Source: Patiria pectinifera
Lineage: Eukaryota > Echinodermata > Asteroidea > Valvatida > Asterinidae
DNA length: 64,000 bases
Assembly: GCA_029964075.1 (NCBI GenBank)
Contig: CM057129.1
Span: 10,531,430-10,595,429, forward strand
Direction of reading: 5' to 3'
This document shows positions 48,100-61,155 of this stretch, one piece after another. Position numbers and translations under genes: made by a program. Each line of letters starts with the position of its first letter. Position 1 is the first letter of the stretch. A model generated the notes under the pieces. That model saw only the letters and a program-made list of their open reading frames with translations. It did not search any database and was not told the DNA's origin.

Positions 48100-51000
48100 G
48101 TGAGTGCTTCTTGAAACAGTCTATTACGATAATTCTGCAAACTTTGGGATAGATCTTTTGTGATATATGATATTGACACAATGTGCTTATAGCCAAAACA
48201 GTGCGCTGTAAATATTTCCGACCATGACGATTCCATTTCTATACGGTTATTTCATAACTTATCATGTACGATATTTGTGGTTGAATCATAAATTCAGGTA
48301 CTATGTTGTATAGAATACAGCTGAATGAGCTCTAGTCTGAACAGTTGATGCGGATTCAGACCAAAATTTTGTGAGGCCAAAATCAGGCAATAATATAGCT
48401 AAGAGCGATTTCATAATAGTCACGATTTTTTTTATTTGTTCGTGATTCCTGTCTGACAATATTTCAGCTCCTACTTACATAGTGCACTCTCGACGCATTT
48501 AATTGTCCTAAATACTGAATAGTGAAAACAACACTATAAATTGTCCCTGGAAGTTTTATAGTTTGTATTGCCATTCAGATTCGCCGGTTTTCCAGTCAAA
48601 CATGGCTGTAGCTTTTCAAGAGTGTATTACATCAAGTTCCTTATTGTTATTGAAGTTCATGCACTTTCACATTTTTTTTTTCAGATGATAAATTTAAACC
48701 TTTTCGTGTTTAACGAAATAAATCTTGCGAAAGCTCGACCGCCCATAATATCAGTATGATCAATCACCTTCTTTATTTTTTCGCTAGTTTTCTCCCTCTG
48801 TTTATTGTCAAACCTGAAATCCCGATGCGATGCGCTCACCTTTTCCGGAAATCACTCTAGCTAATACAGGATTAAAGGTTATGCGGGAAGTTGGCCACGG
48901 AAAAACGTTTAAAGGAAATCGTGACATCTGGAAACATCCTGTCCTATGTTGTGTTATGGAAAATTCGGATAATCTCAATACCTTTTTGCGTAATGTGTTT
49001 TTAAACTGTGTCTTTAAACCATTTCTGTTTATGGGTGCAGGCCAGCAAATCAGTCCGAAATTGCCTTCGCCGGCAAAATCACGATCTGCATGCCCCCTCA
49101 AATTCAGAAATTAAAAAGCATTTTGAGAAGGCCGTGAACTTGATTTTTTTTTAAAAGAAGGTTTAAAGCCGTGTAGAGGACTATGAACTCGTATTTCTAT
49201 GAAATGTGGATAATGATTCGGCCTAAAATGCCTCTATTTTTGCAGTGGGAGGCTGTAGGCGTCCATTTTTCAAAATGGAGATGGAGCTTCAGGCTCTGCT
49301 TTTGGGGTGATCATCTTTGATCACCTAGATTATTGAACCCCCAGAACATTGAACAGAAAAAATGAAGAATGATGAAATATCTTTAATTTGATGTACGTCT
49401 TAGTACAGTCCTCAAAAGTTATGTGTATTTTACCTAAATTTCTAAAGTGGGGACATAAAACTTTTAACATTGGGGTCTATTGAAATGTATTACTGGTCTG
49501 CAACGATAGGTCTAAGCCGTTACTTTCAATCGTTGCAGGATAACAGTGTGTCAATTGTCGGGAATATACTTTAGGGCGCAACGAGCAAATCGGATCATGA
49601 TCAATATCATCACACATTAATGTTTAAATTGCCCCTGGACATGCAAACGAAAACAACAGAAACAGGAGAAAAAAAGGGTGATAAAAAGAAAAGAAGAAGA
49701 GGTGCAAACATCATATTGTTGTTAATTTTAATTGGTACGCGCCGGTGCAACATGTTCCTGGACACCCTCAAAAATTATCAATCGGGAAAAATGATATTTG
49801 CAGGGGGGATGTGCTTTGTCCTCCTCTACACAAAAAAAAGGTCCTGGCGACGCCTATGGCTGGATACATTTTTGTAGAAATCATGTTAAAAGATGAGGTT
49901 TGCACAAATTATTTGAGCGTCAATTTAGAACAGAATCTTCCTTTTAAAAAATGCATGATTTCTTGCCCTAATTTTACCAGGTTCTTCATATTGGTTAATG
50001 TCGAAACAAGCACGAGTTTTTTTATGTTCATGTTGGCCGTGAATACCATCAGCTTTCGTAAAAGAAACCCAAAAAAAAATAAGAGAAGACGAAAATAAAT
50101 AAAAATGAGATATGCATGCAAACTAGAAAAAGATTAACCCTTTATCGTGTTAGCGATAACAAAAGAAATTTGATTGATTGTGAGTATCTTTTTAATTATC
50201 TTTGAGTATTTCCACAGAGTGATGACAACAATTAAGAAACTGGTTATCAATATGGTCTAAATATAAAAACAGTATTTTTTTTTTGCGCAATAAAACCTCA
50301 TTTGGGCGTGTGCTCAAAATGCTGGCAGCTGTTTCTATAATCTAGCCACCTAACAATGTTCCTGTCAGTGTGTCCTTCCCCTGACAATTATAACAAAAGT
50401 GTGTAGAATTGCTTCATGAAATCGAAAGTCATGTCATTTTATCATTTGTTTTAACCCCTAAAGGGGCCGGATTATTTTGACCATCTCTCAGCCTGGGAGA
50501 GAGGCGGGTACATCAACTCTTCATGAACAAACCCAAGAAATTTCATAACTAAAGGTCAAAAGAGGTTTTTAAAATTATGGCTAATTAATTATTCATATAG
50601 TATAAATGGTAATTCTGGTCTGTGTACACGACGTGAAATGGGAAAATTCATTTTGACGGCGCGTAGCGCCAACCCCTCGTCGTGATTTTTCATGTTTTTG
50701 GTTTCAAAGAGATGCGCAAGGCTCGAGGCTAAAAAGTCATAAAAGCTCAGGTCGCGAAAAAAGCTATCCGCCCCCTCCGGCCCCTCTTAGGGGTTAACAC
50801 TGCCAATTTGTATTTTCAAGGGGCGGATCCAGAGAGTTTATTGCCGGGCGAAGTTTGTGCCGGGAGAAAGGTTGAGGGTGGAAGGGCTCTCTCGGGTCTA
50901 ATTCTTGCCTCTTTTTTGATAAATATTCGGTCACTGCAAATGGGGGAGGCGCGCCCTCCGCACCCGTAGAGCCGCCACTGATCTGGCTAAACTGCCGAAT

Positions 51001-52153
51001 TTTATTAAACATGTGTATGACTTTTGTGAACGTAAGCATTAGAAGTTGAATTCCCGAGCTGGACTGAAATCCAAAAGCAAAATAAAATTCAATGCAAATA
51101 CGTCAATTCCCACTACTTTTTATGCGAATAGTGGGAGATACCCCTTAAATAATTTGATCGTACCGCTAAATTCAACTGGGTTTGAGAAGACTTACACGTT
51201 TTTATGCGAATTTGAAAGAAGTGTTCACAAATTGAATGAAAGCAAGGTGTGAAATTGGACGGGAAAAAAAAACATATTTAAGTGAAGAATATGCTGTTTA
51301 AAAACTCACATTAATTATAAAAGCTTTCAAAAATGATTCAATGACTTACTAGTGCCTCAAAACTACACAGATTTTTTTTTTTTTTTGTATAATGAATTTG
51401 AATAAATTGTATAATTAATTTTGAATAAAGGCTTTGAACGAAAGCGTTTGAATCAATTTGATGTTGATTTCAGATAGCATTCAGGTTCCTGTGAAAATTA
51501 TCTGACAGCGCCATTAACACATGTTGCTTTTTCTGGGCGTAATTCGGTCACGAAAATGCAAATTATCTTACGACCATTGTTTTTATTTGTGAGAAAAATT
51601 GTTCCTGATTTTTGAAATGATTATTGATCCAAAAGTGATAAAAACCTCACAATTGTATTAAAATCAATGATTAAAGTATTTCTTTCTTTACTCAAACATA
51701 AACGTTACCAGTTTTCTTTTGTTTACTATTTTTTCAGCCTACAGTGAACTCCTCTTTTTGATCTCTTCTTGGATCTGATCTTCAAGACTTCATGACCGAA
51801 CCATCGAGGTCGGTGTGATGATGTTTAATTGATTATAGTCATGACCGTGGAAAGGGCGTGCCGTCACATAAGAAAAATAATGTAATTCGGTCTCCTTTCC
51901 AGAAACTTTTATCGGCGGGCAAAACAATAATACTAACTAGTGTGGATTGCCCGTAGTTGCCATTTTGCAGCAACAGATTTAAAAAGAACCCAATCCTTTG
52001 TATTTACATGTTATCCCCTTGCTCTTTGATAGGCCACTGCCGACACATTCTCTGAATAATGATTCCCTCCAAATTATGTTTCGTCATACAAATTCTTCAT
52101 TTTATGTAGTGATTTTGGTGGTAATTTTAGGCCCTGTATTGTTTTTCTTTCAG
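48100..52153 (+). other. Intron of C1q-3
   Basis: Collinear with the introns of C1q-1 and C1q-2, with family A MITE at 49033-49502 and hAT-like MITE near 50815-50982. Small insertions relative to both paralogues increase toward the gap. Acceptor TTTTCTTTCAG ends at 52153. Confidence 0.6.
49033..49502. mobile_element. MITE family A, copy in C1q-3 intron
   Basis: Starts GGGTGCAGGCCAGCAAATC, ends TTACTGGTCTGC; same position as 6415 and 22119 by shared flanks. Confidence 0.65.
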
Positions 52154-53015
52154 ATGAAGATCTGCGTAGCCACCATTCCTGTCAATCGCCCTCCTTCACA
52201 GGTAACTCTGTATCCAAGCTTCCGAGCTTCCGTTACTGGGCCGGTTCCCCACGGATGGCGATGGTCCTGCGTCTCAGGTGTGTCAGCAGTAAGCTGCCAG
52301 GGACCTGCTGCAATACCCGGCATTACCAGGTCTGCCTGGGCCAGTAGGACCGATGGGGCCGTACGGTCAGCCAGAGGTCAAGGGCGATGGCGGGTCAGCA
52401 AAGGTGAGATTGGCCCTCATTGGACCTATGGGTGAGCGGGGAGCACCTGGGAACTACTGGGTCTAAAGGTGATGATGGGATTGGTCTGCCCGGCAAGATA
52501 GGTCCGAGAGGGCTACCTGGTTTTGCTTATGAACTGGAAACTGGTGTCAAAGGTCAGAAGGGTGAACCAGGGGAGACACTGTTCCATCTCCAACAAGCGG
52601 GTGGCATCTCACCGTGGTGAGTGACAAGCAGCTCGGATACCTCTACGAGTCACGACTTGCCTGTTTGCCCTTCCAGCAGACCGAGACGCTTCTGCCAGGT
52701 ACCATCTTCGATCTCGAGGCCGAGGTACGTGTTCCAACTGTAGTGTGCCGGGGCACCTACGTATTTACGTTTGCTGCTCTTAAGTACATGGCAACTTAGC
52801 GGTGAGTTTACATCCATCTTGTTAAAAACAACCACAAGGTGATCACCACCTATGGTGCAGCAAATCAACGAGGTCAGTTGTCTGGAAGCGCGGTGCTGGT
52901 TCTGCAGCGTGGAGACACGGTGTATGTTAAGCACATGCGCGGTAGGGTGTTTAGCCATCCCACCTTTCACCACACCTCATTCAGTGGCTTCCTCCTTTAC
53001 CCGGAATCAATTAAT
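52154..53015 (+). pseudogene. Collagen-C1q protein (C1q-3), many frameshifts, 3' end in gap
   Basis: Starts MKICVATI after a splice acceptor. Recognisable pieces of every part of the family protein follow in shifting frames: SVTGPVP, the CQGPAAIPGI collagen start, KGDDGIGLPGKIGPRGLPG, VKGQKGEPGE, LPFQQTETLLPGT, then GSAVLVLQRGDTVY and HTSFSGFLLYPESIN, running into the N gap without reaching a stop. The lesions are mostly 1-3-base insertions relative to C1q-1 and C1q-2 (for example CAGCAGTAAGCTGCC for CAGCAGTGCTGCC). Substitutions are few, so poor consensus sequence at a contig end is as likely as true decay. The underlying gene may be intact. Confidence 0.8.
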
Positions 53016-53515
53016 NNNNNNNNNNNNNNNNNNNNNNNNNNNNNNNNNNNNNNNNNNNNNNNNNNNNNNNNNNNNNNNNNNNNNNNNNNNNNNNNNNNNN
53101 NNNNNNNNNNNNNNNNNNNNNNNNNNNNNNNNNNNNNNNNNNNNNNNNNNNNNNNNNNNNNNNNNNNNNNNNNNNNNNNNNNNNNNNNNNNNNNNNNNNN
53201 NNNNNNNNNNNNNNNNNNNNNNNNNNNNNNNNNNNNNNNNNNNNNNNNNNNNNNNNNNNNNNNNNNNNNNNNNNNNNNNNNNNNNNNNNNNNNNNNNNNN
53301 NNNNNNNNNNNNNNNNNNNNNNNNNNNNNNNNNNNNNNNNNNNNNNNNNNNNNNNNNNNNNNNNNNNNNNNNNNNNNNNNNNNNNNNNNNNNNNNNNNNN
53401 NNNNNNNNNNNNNNNNNNNNNNNNNNNNNNNNNNNNNNNNNNNNNNNNNNNNNNNNNNNNNNNNNNNNNNNNNNNNNNNNNNNNNNNNNNNNNNNNNNNN
53501 NNNNNNNNNNNNNNN
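53016..53515. other. Assembly gap, 500 N
   Basis: Exactly 500 N, a conventional placeholder of unknown true size. It removes the last codons and 3' end of C1q-3 and possibly another module X. Confidence 0.99.
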
Positions 53516-54379
53516 TAATTAGATCAGTAGCTTCGTCATTATCTTTTTCCCCCAACGGGTTGGGGAGGGGGCGTGTGGTCGTTCAACTTCCACCCGACCC
53601 CCATGGCTGCAAGGCTTTGCTTAAGAGATTGTTATAATTTGATGATGATGAATATACAGAACTGCACATTCTCATGTGATTTATTTGTCCGGATATCACC
53701 AAACCTAGTTCAGAATGAATCGTTATGCGGAAGTCATACAATAACAATCACCGGAAATCTGCTCAAACCATACATGTTTTTTGTTATTATATCGAGAGAG
53801 GGGGTAATTATCTTGAAATATTGTACATGCTATTGTTAAATTGTGTCATTATTTTAGCTCGTGAATGGGTGGTTTTAAGGTTGATCATCACCGGTCATAC
53901 ATTTTTACATTTTTGGGACTGATTATTCGGACTTAGAGATACACAAGCTCAAAAACGCACTTCCACCGTAAGAGGGCCTCAGTGATACGCGGACCGGATA
54001 TGATGCGTACAGTTTAACGAAGTTCATTTAACTTTCTTCCAACTCGTATTTAGTTGTTTTCTTTTTTCTTCAAGTCTCAATTAAATAGCAAAGCCTAACT
54101 CAGGGGCACAACTACGGGGGACACGGGGGACGTGTTCTTCCCCTTCTACTCCAGTGGAAGCCGGTGGCCGCCCCCCCCCCCCCCATTTTTAAATCCTTAT
54201 GTGGAAATGCACTGTTGTAATAATACCTTTCATTTGAATGTATTAAATGCACCATTTGAAAATAAAAAACATCACGAGTTCTCACTACACCCCACCCAGA
54301 AGTTTAACCTAGTATTGCCGCTGACTTGGCTAAGATTTAATTGCAAATAAAATCTGAACATTTCCTCACAATTTAATAG
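53516..54379. other. Sequence after the gap without recognised genes
   Basis: Unlike module X of the other units. A C run lies near 54171-54184. No coding frame is supported. Confidence 0.5.
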
Positions 54380-54867
54380 ACTGAAGTGCCAATTGAATGA
54401 ATCACGGCCGATGTACGTCACTTCGCTATCCACCAATCTTAGTTAGTCACCCAACAAGGCGGTGACCACAAGTGAGTGGTCGGTGATCGACAGGTTGTTT
54501 GTGTCAATCACAAATCACGTGTTTTGGATGTGTTACCGACATCCATACGATATTTGCCAATAAGATGCGACTATTTCAGTGTCGGTGATCTAAGTTTTTA
54601 TAGTGACTATATATAGCCTGGACCACATCGACTGAGACAATCCTTCTCAGTAATATGAAGCGAGTCAGTGGTGTGTGATTGACAGTGCGCAGGGACCAAC
54701 CACAAACCGAGCCATTTTCCTCAGTCACTGCTCAGGAAATAGATGGTAATATTTAAGGCACCAGCGCCCGCTTTTCCCCTCACAGGCGGCCGCAGTTCCT
54801 CTTCAGCCTCTAAAGACAAGCCGAGAGAGACCTAACTGTGAGAACAACAAGAACGTGATTTTGCTAG
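54380..54867 (+). promoter_or_regulatory. Upstream region, promoter and exon 1 of C1q-4
   Basis: The most diverged promoter copy: the CCAAT box has become CCAAC (54696-54700), TATTTAAG is kept at 54750-54757, and exon 1 ends at 54867 before GTGAGT. GAGTCAGTG and GATTGACAG motifs upstream are preserved. Confidence 0.55.
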
Positions 54868-56007
54868 GTGAGTTTTACAAACAATATTTTTACTTTAATA
54901 GTTCTCGCTGGGATTCATTTGTACAAATCAGTTGATGCAGTTGATGTTTGTACATATTGCTTATGCAGGCCTTCTGCTGTACTGACTCCCTAAAAAAAAA
55001 TGAAGCACATGCTCTCGCATGAATTCAGTCATGTTTACATGTAGGGTTCCACTTAGCATGCCACTGATATTCTGTTGATTTTTTTTTTACAAACAACGAT
55101 TGTGGTATTTTGATTAACATTTGGAATGTTTTTGTTGAGTGGTTGCACAGATGTTCACAAATCCTGAACATTCTAATACACATTCAGTTGACAGACAGAT
55201 GGTGGCTGACGCTTATAGTCAAACCAGTACCCTGAGTTCTCATGCAAAATATTCATTATTTTTACGACTGTAACTTGATTGTGGTAGTCCACCTGTAATA
55301 TTACCGCCTCTACTTCCTTGGTATGACATCGACTTCCTTAACAATGAAGAAAAATGTATGCTTATTGTGATGCATACAACAAATTCAAGCAAATTTAGAG
55401 GAATATAGGATCATTTTTCTTCCTTGCTATTTTGTTAGATGTAGCCACGTTACATAGTGTCTGAAGTAGGGTGCATAACAACTAACCTGCACGATGAGCA
55501 AAATATATGCAAAATGTACTGGTCTGAAATTCAGTCTTGGAAAAGGATCCCGTTGCAAACACACGTATTAAAACAATGTGCACGCGGGGACATTGTTTGA
55601 AAACCCATTCCATGTTAAGGTTTTTATACAATTTCACAGGGTATTTGATTCCAGTCCTATCTTCATTTTGAGCATTGAGATTCTGTCAAAGACCTTTATC
55701 ATGCTGCCACAATTTAAGTCATATTCCCTGTATCCAATAACAGTAGCGAATAATTGTGTGCAAAAAGGAACCAGACGATTTTTCCTCCAGCCTCGCTTTG
55801 CTTACGTTGATTTAAAAGGAAAAAACTCAAGATGGCCGCAATATGATAATTGTTTTTAACGGGTAGTTACTTTTCCGGGCATTTGCAAATAAACTTGCAC
55901 TGCTTAAGCTTGATGTTGTTGTTTTTTTAAGATAAAAAAGGATATAATCCCTATTTGTGAGAAACTATTTTTGTTAACTTTTGCGTGAGTCCATTCAGGC
56001 CGTTGTA

Positions 56008-56613
56008 CAGCGTGTCCCAAAAAAAATGTCCCTCTCATAGACCACAGAATAATTACTAAAATAAAGTTTTATACTCAATTAAGTTTACATATTTAAGCCC
56101 ACTTTATTTTGTAGTTCTGTGAAATTTTAAATGTCTCACTTCATTGGTTTTTGAATACACAGGCTTGTATGTAACAGCAGTGCTTTCCATTCATTCAAGT
56201 TTGATGAAAAGAAATGTTTTTGTTATTGAGTAACCATTCCTCCATGGAGTAACTAAAGTCAAGTTCATTTACCGGTACTTGTTTAAATGAAAACTAACCA
56301 AAGTTCAGTTCCACTGGTCGTGTTTGCTTTACAGGGTTTGTTCCACTTATGGTTTGTTCTTCAATGTCCAGCTTGTAAACCTTTATTGTCCCCCTGCACG
56401 TCCTTCCACCTGCAAACTTGGAATGGGCTGAAAAGCACTGCTGTTACATAATAGACTGTGTATTCAAAACCAATGAAGCGAGACCAATGAAATTTTCACA
56501 AAAGTTACAAAATTAAATGGGCTTTCTAAATCTGAACACTAAATTGAGAATAATACTTGATTTTGGAATTAATTAAGCAGTCTATCAGAGGGACATTCTT
56601 TGGGGACACGCTG
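56008..56613. mobile_element. Tc1/mariner-type MITE
   Basis: Ends CAGCGTGTCCC...GGGACACGCTG (right end GGGGACACGCTG), with TA immediately on both sides (56006-56007, 56614-56615). The arms extend well over 100 bp (ATGTCCCTCT, TTCATTGGTTTTGAATACAC and so on). No transposase inside. Confidence 0.75.
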
Positions 56614-56649
56614 TATAGTTCACTGGAGATAATCAATTCAAATCACAGT

Positions 56650-57290
56650 TCGCTCTAGCCTTTCGCCAAGGCCATAGTGGCTTAATCTGCCGGCATCACA
56701 CAAAGCGGCGAAAAGCGCAAAGCGACTGAAGCGAAAGACCACACACGCGAGTGGCGAAGCCACGGCCTTTTCCAACTCATCAAGAATTTTTTTATGTTTT
56801 CTTTATTATCTCGATTTTTGCTACCCCAAAAGGTTAGCAAAATTCATACCAATCATTATCCTTTTAGTGCGCGCGTTGCTACTACCCGGACGCGTCGACG
56901 CGCCCGGATGCTTGCACAAAATTTAAAACCAAAAATGCGAGTCCAGTTTTCCACGAAATATTATTTTAATTTTACTTATAAAAGTATTGCAAGAAATTAT
57001 TTGAGTGTATGAACTAATTTTCATCTGAACTTAGTTATTTGCTCTTACGTTTTCCTTACTCACCTTCTTTCACAAATGGAAGCAACTAGGCAATATCCGC
57101 GTTATGATTGGTTAACCTTTCGGCATCTTCTTATTTGCATAATGAATCATTCAATAAAAATCAATTTGGAAAAGGCCTCGTGGCTTCGCCACTCGTGTGT
57201 GCTGACTTAATCTTTGCTCCAGTCACTTCGTGCTTTCGCAGCTCCGCCGCTCTAAGCCACGATGACCTTGGCGAAAGGCTAAGTTCGCCC
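56650..57290. mobile_element. Foldback-like inverted-repeat element
   Basis: Outer arms TAGCCTTTCGCCAAGG and its inverse CCTTGGCGAAAGGCTA. The arms (56650-56790, 57160-57290) also share GAGTGGCGAAGCCACG and CCTTTTCCAA. The centre holds no supported gene. Confidence 0.65.
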
Positions 57291-57699
57291 CGACAGAGAG
57301 AGTTTTACTTTTGAAATTCAGCTATGCCTCCTCCTCCGGAGTTATCTCCGAGCGGATTTTTAGTAAATTATTGTTGTTGCTATTTTTTTCAGCCAGCAAT
57401 CAGCTCGAGTGTTGAGGATTCTTTTCGTGATAGGTTCGAAGAACATTACTTGAAGGTTAGTGTCTGTTACTTGGCATTTACCGCAATCAAGTATAGAGTT
57501 GTGATGAGGTGGGAGACTTCATCGTTTTGTTTATGTTCATTTATAGGCCTTTTTAGTTGAATGATAACATAAAACGTCGACCGTACATTCTTTAAAAGAA
57601 ACTCGCTTGATATCTCGTTGCAATAATAGCGCAATACAGATTCACAGTCACGGTACTTTTTATTGACCAAGGATGGCTATTAAGGTTTGACTGCATTTC

Positions 57700-58435
57700 T
57701 TTAACATTTTCTGCTAATTTACGAACAGTTTAACATTTAGTATGGTTCGTGGTGATTCAAATTTGCGCACTATTATTCTTTCCAATGTAATAAATTGTTT
57801 TGGGATAAGCTCGCCCCTGTATATTTCGACCCGTCAAATCAAGTATCACTGTATATTCTACCCCTTTTTTTCTGTTGATTCAAACCACACTCTACCTGTG
57901 TTCCTGAGGAATCTTCGGCAATTGCTTTTCTCAGACAACTGATTTTATTATCCTCATTAGTTTATTCATATACTTGTTGCATTTAATTGGTGGGGACTTT
58001 TAAATGATTTGGGCTTCGTTGCACTAAGTCATCTTGCTTGCGTGTAATATGTAACAGGGGTCAGTTTTCTTGTTGCTGTTTTCATTATTTTCATTATTTT
58101 ATTGTACCTTGTTTTAGTTCTTGTCTGCGTTTGTCTGCTTAATATTTGCGGGGTTACATACCTGTGGGTAATAGTAATGGACTTTACTTTTGTGACCCTT
58201 GACCCACATATGGTCTTTTTATATTTATTGCCTTCGGATTGTTTTCATATTATGCGTTGTTTTTCTGGCCCCTACACTTACACTACACTTAAACGGTGTC
58301 GTCTTTTATGTTTATTTTGTTTTATTTTGTACTTCTTAGCTTCCATACATTTTTGTTTAGTTATTGTTTTTCATACTGTGTTTGTTCATTGAGAATTATT
58401 TTGGTCGAATAAATAATAATAATAATTAAAAAAAC
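57700..58435 (+). other. Possible 3' end of a non-LTR retrotransposon
   Basis: A T-rich stretch ending in AATAAATAATAATAATAATT (58408-58428), like the short-repeat tails of non-LTR elements. Two short open frames (57742-57942, 58102-58392) have no recognised domain. Confidence 0.25.
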
Positions 58436-59156
58436 CTTCCTTTTCAAACACAAACATATGTTGCGATGTACATGTAAACATGTTTTCAGCAAAACACTCT
58501 AAACAATTTATGATGCAAAGTTGGTCACGGAAGAACGGATGCAGGAAATCCGGACCCCTACCACATGGCTGACTTATTGGTGTTATGAATGAGTCGGATT
58601 GCAATACCTTTTGCACTTTTGAACTTTGTCAGTTTGCTAGTTCACAGTTAGTCTTGGTTCCAAGTCGTTGAATATTTGTTCTCCGCGCGAAAATTATATT
58701 GCACTATAGGCCCGCGATAAAAATCTGTTATCGATTCTGCAAAGTATCCGATTCTTATTCACTGTGTTTATTCAACGAGTATCGATTATAGCGCAATCGT
58801 TCTCTTACTTCCACTTCTGTAATGCATTGAAGTGCGCCCTCTGTTGATTGAAAACAATTGTTTTGCAAAAGTGTTCATTAGTAAGATGATTACACACGTA
58901 CACAAACGCAGATAGTAATATACTGTAAACGAAATTGGGCATTTTTTTACCAACTGCTTGCCCTAAATTGGTGTAAATATCAACTTCCCAACTTTTGGTC
59001 ACTTAATGACCAACTGTCATTGGCAGGCCATTTTGACCAGAAGATGGGTAAAATATAAATTACAAGCTAATGATCAGACAGCCTTTCCCAATTAATTGGT
59101 CAATTAAAAATTTCAGGCTTATTTTCACATTGTGCAACAAGACATATTTTTCATAC

Positions 59157-59362
59157 ATCACTGTAAAAACGGCGGGCAAAATGAGTTGATATGTATGTAG
59201 ACCAGTGTTGTTAAACATATCAACAGGTTAAACACTTGGGCAAATATTTCCCAATAGTTGGAAAATTGTTACCCAAATCAACCCACAATGAAGTATTTTC
59301 AAACCAATGTTGGGTAAAATTACATTGCCCAGAAGTGTTTTACCCAACATTTTTACAGTGAT
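59157..59362. mobile_element. Short MITE with ATCACTGTAAAAA termini
   Basis: ATCACTGTAAAAACGGCGGG at left and the inverse of ATCACTGTAAAAATGTTGGG at right, 206 bp in all. Confidence 0.6.
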
Positions 59363-59717
59363 ATAGTTGTCAAGAAACACATATAAATTCACAGTTATCA
59401 CTTTGGCTCACGTCCTTCATCACATTATGTCAAAACGAGCATCATAAATTTATCAAAGTATTATTCAGCACATTACGCCCAGTTTATGAGCTTTGTGCCA
59501 TACTAATTGATGACCATGTTGTTGCCAACTACTATTGTGGCATCGATTATGCCTGTGGCATGTCCAACTGAGAGGACAACAGACCCAACAAGGGGCGGAT
59601 CCAGGAATTTTCGCCGTGTGGATTTCATAAGCAGATAATTTTGAAATGAAGACAGGTTTTTGTTTTTTCTCCGTACACTTGGCCTCCGATAATCAATATG
59701 GGGGTTGGGTTGTCTAG

Positions 59718-60425
59718 TGCCTTTCACCAAGTAATTGAGCACCAGTAGTTTAGGAAATGACAACCGACTCACACTAAAACTGATTGACCAACTTGTGGAC
59801 ATTATAGCTTTACCAAACATTTCAATACCCACGTTGCGATGATCTGGTCAAATTTTCTTCAATTTGTGTCTAATGCCTTTCACCAAATTAGGTGTTGGAT
59901 AAATATTATGGAAAATGACCAAGTTGTACTGTAACACTATGATTACCAAATTCTAGACAATTTAGCTTTACCCAACGTTTCAGTGCCCAATGTTACCCGA
60001 TTTTGAGGACAACAATTAATAATCAACTCAGCTTGGGCAAAGGACGTTCAAATGTTCTACAACAATTATTGTCTTAATGCCTTTCACCAAATGAGAGCAC
60101 CCGGAGTTGGGTAAATATTATGGAAAAAGACCAACATCTTCACTAAAAAGGACCAACATCTAAACAATTCAGCTATAACCAACGTTTTAATGCCCAATGT
60201 TACCCAATTGAGAGGACAAAAAATACCCAACTCAGTTAGGGTAAGGAAGTTACGATGATCTGGTAAAATTTTCTACAATTTTTTGTCGGATGTCTTTCAC
60301 CAAATTAGAGCACCCGGTGTTGGGTATATATTATGAAAAATGACCAACATCTTCACTTAAAAATGACCAACTTCTGGGCAATTTAGCTTTACCCAACGTT
60401 CAAATGCCTAACGTTTTTACAGTGT
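59718..60425. repeat. Tandem repeat block, ~155-212 bp units
   Basis: Four units beginning with variants of ATGCCTTTCACCAAAT at about 59718, 59873, 60077 and 60289. Each includes AAATGACCAA and TTTAGCTTTACCCAACGTTT. Confidence 0.65.
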
Positions 60426-61155
60426 ATCTTTGAACAAAGACTAGTTCACAGTGCACAATTCCGGCTTTATTATTAGGCTACTTTTATAAGCAATGTATAA
60501 TAAGAGAGTCACCGTTGATAATTGGATGATGATGATGCACAACGTATTATTCAAGTTCAAATGGCTTTATCTATCTGGAATGTAGAAATCCTGAATAGAT
60601 ATGATGTTTGTAGAAATTATATGGCCCTTCTGCTCCGCTGTCTGTTTTAAACGTTTCAAGCACAAACTCTTGGGTGAATATTTGCATGTATGGCACACTA
60701 CTGGGATGAATTCATTTTTGTATGTAAGTTTTCACCCAGCATGCCCCTTGATTCGAAACAACCATGGCTTGTTTTTATATTTATGTTTTCTTTTACATTT
60801 GGAACATATATTTACAAATCCAAAAGATTTTCTAAGACTCGATCTGTTACGAAACAGATGGCAGTTGATGCTAATGAGCAAAACTGATCTGCGCTGATTT
60901 CTGATTTCTCTTTTGGATGAAACATTAAACATAAACCACCTGCATTTAGATATTGAATAATTAGTGTACAACATAATTTTTTTGCGGCCAACAAGAATTC
61001 AGGAGAACTTTTCGTGCGACAAATGCGCTAAATCATCCCCGAATAAACTGTTTATTAACATGTGTATACTTTTAAATGCAAAACAGGTGGTTTTTTTAAT
61101 GAAATACAACGTACATTTGGTGGAAAACATTTCTAATTTAATTTTCTAAAAACCA

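Larger units (their letters stand above)
58920..60425. mobile_element. Composite element with ACTGTAAA termini and tandem repeats
   Basis: Left ACTGTAAACGAAATTGGGCA and right TAACGTTTTTACAGT are loosely inverted. Inside are a nested hairpin MITE (59157-59362), a fragment resembling module X (about 59590-59690, compare 12727), and the tandem block 59718-60425. Confidence 0.4.

Noticed and set aside
52839-53637. Open frames of 182-261 codons spanning the gap
   Set aside because: Most of their length is N translated as X.
57742-58392. Two open frames of 66 and 96 codons as host genes
   Set aside because: T-rich and hydrophobic by composition, no domain, and they sit in front of a retrotransposon-like tail.
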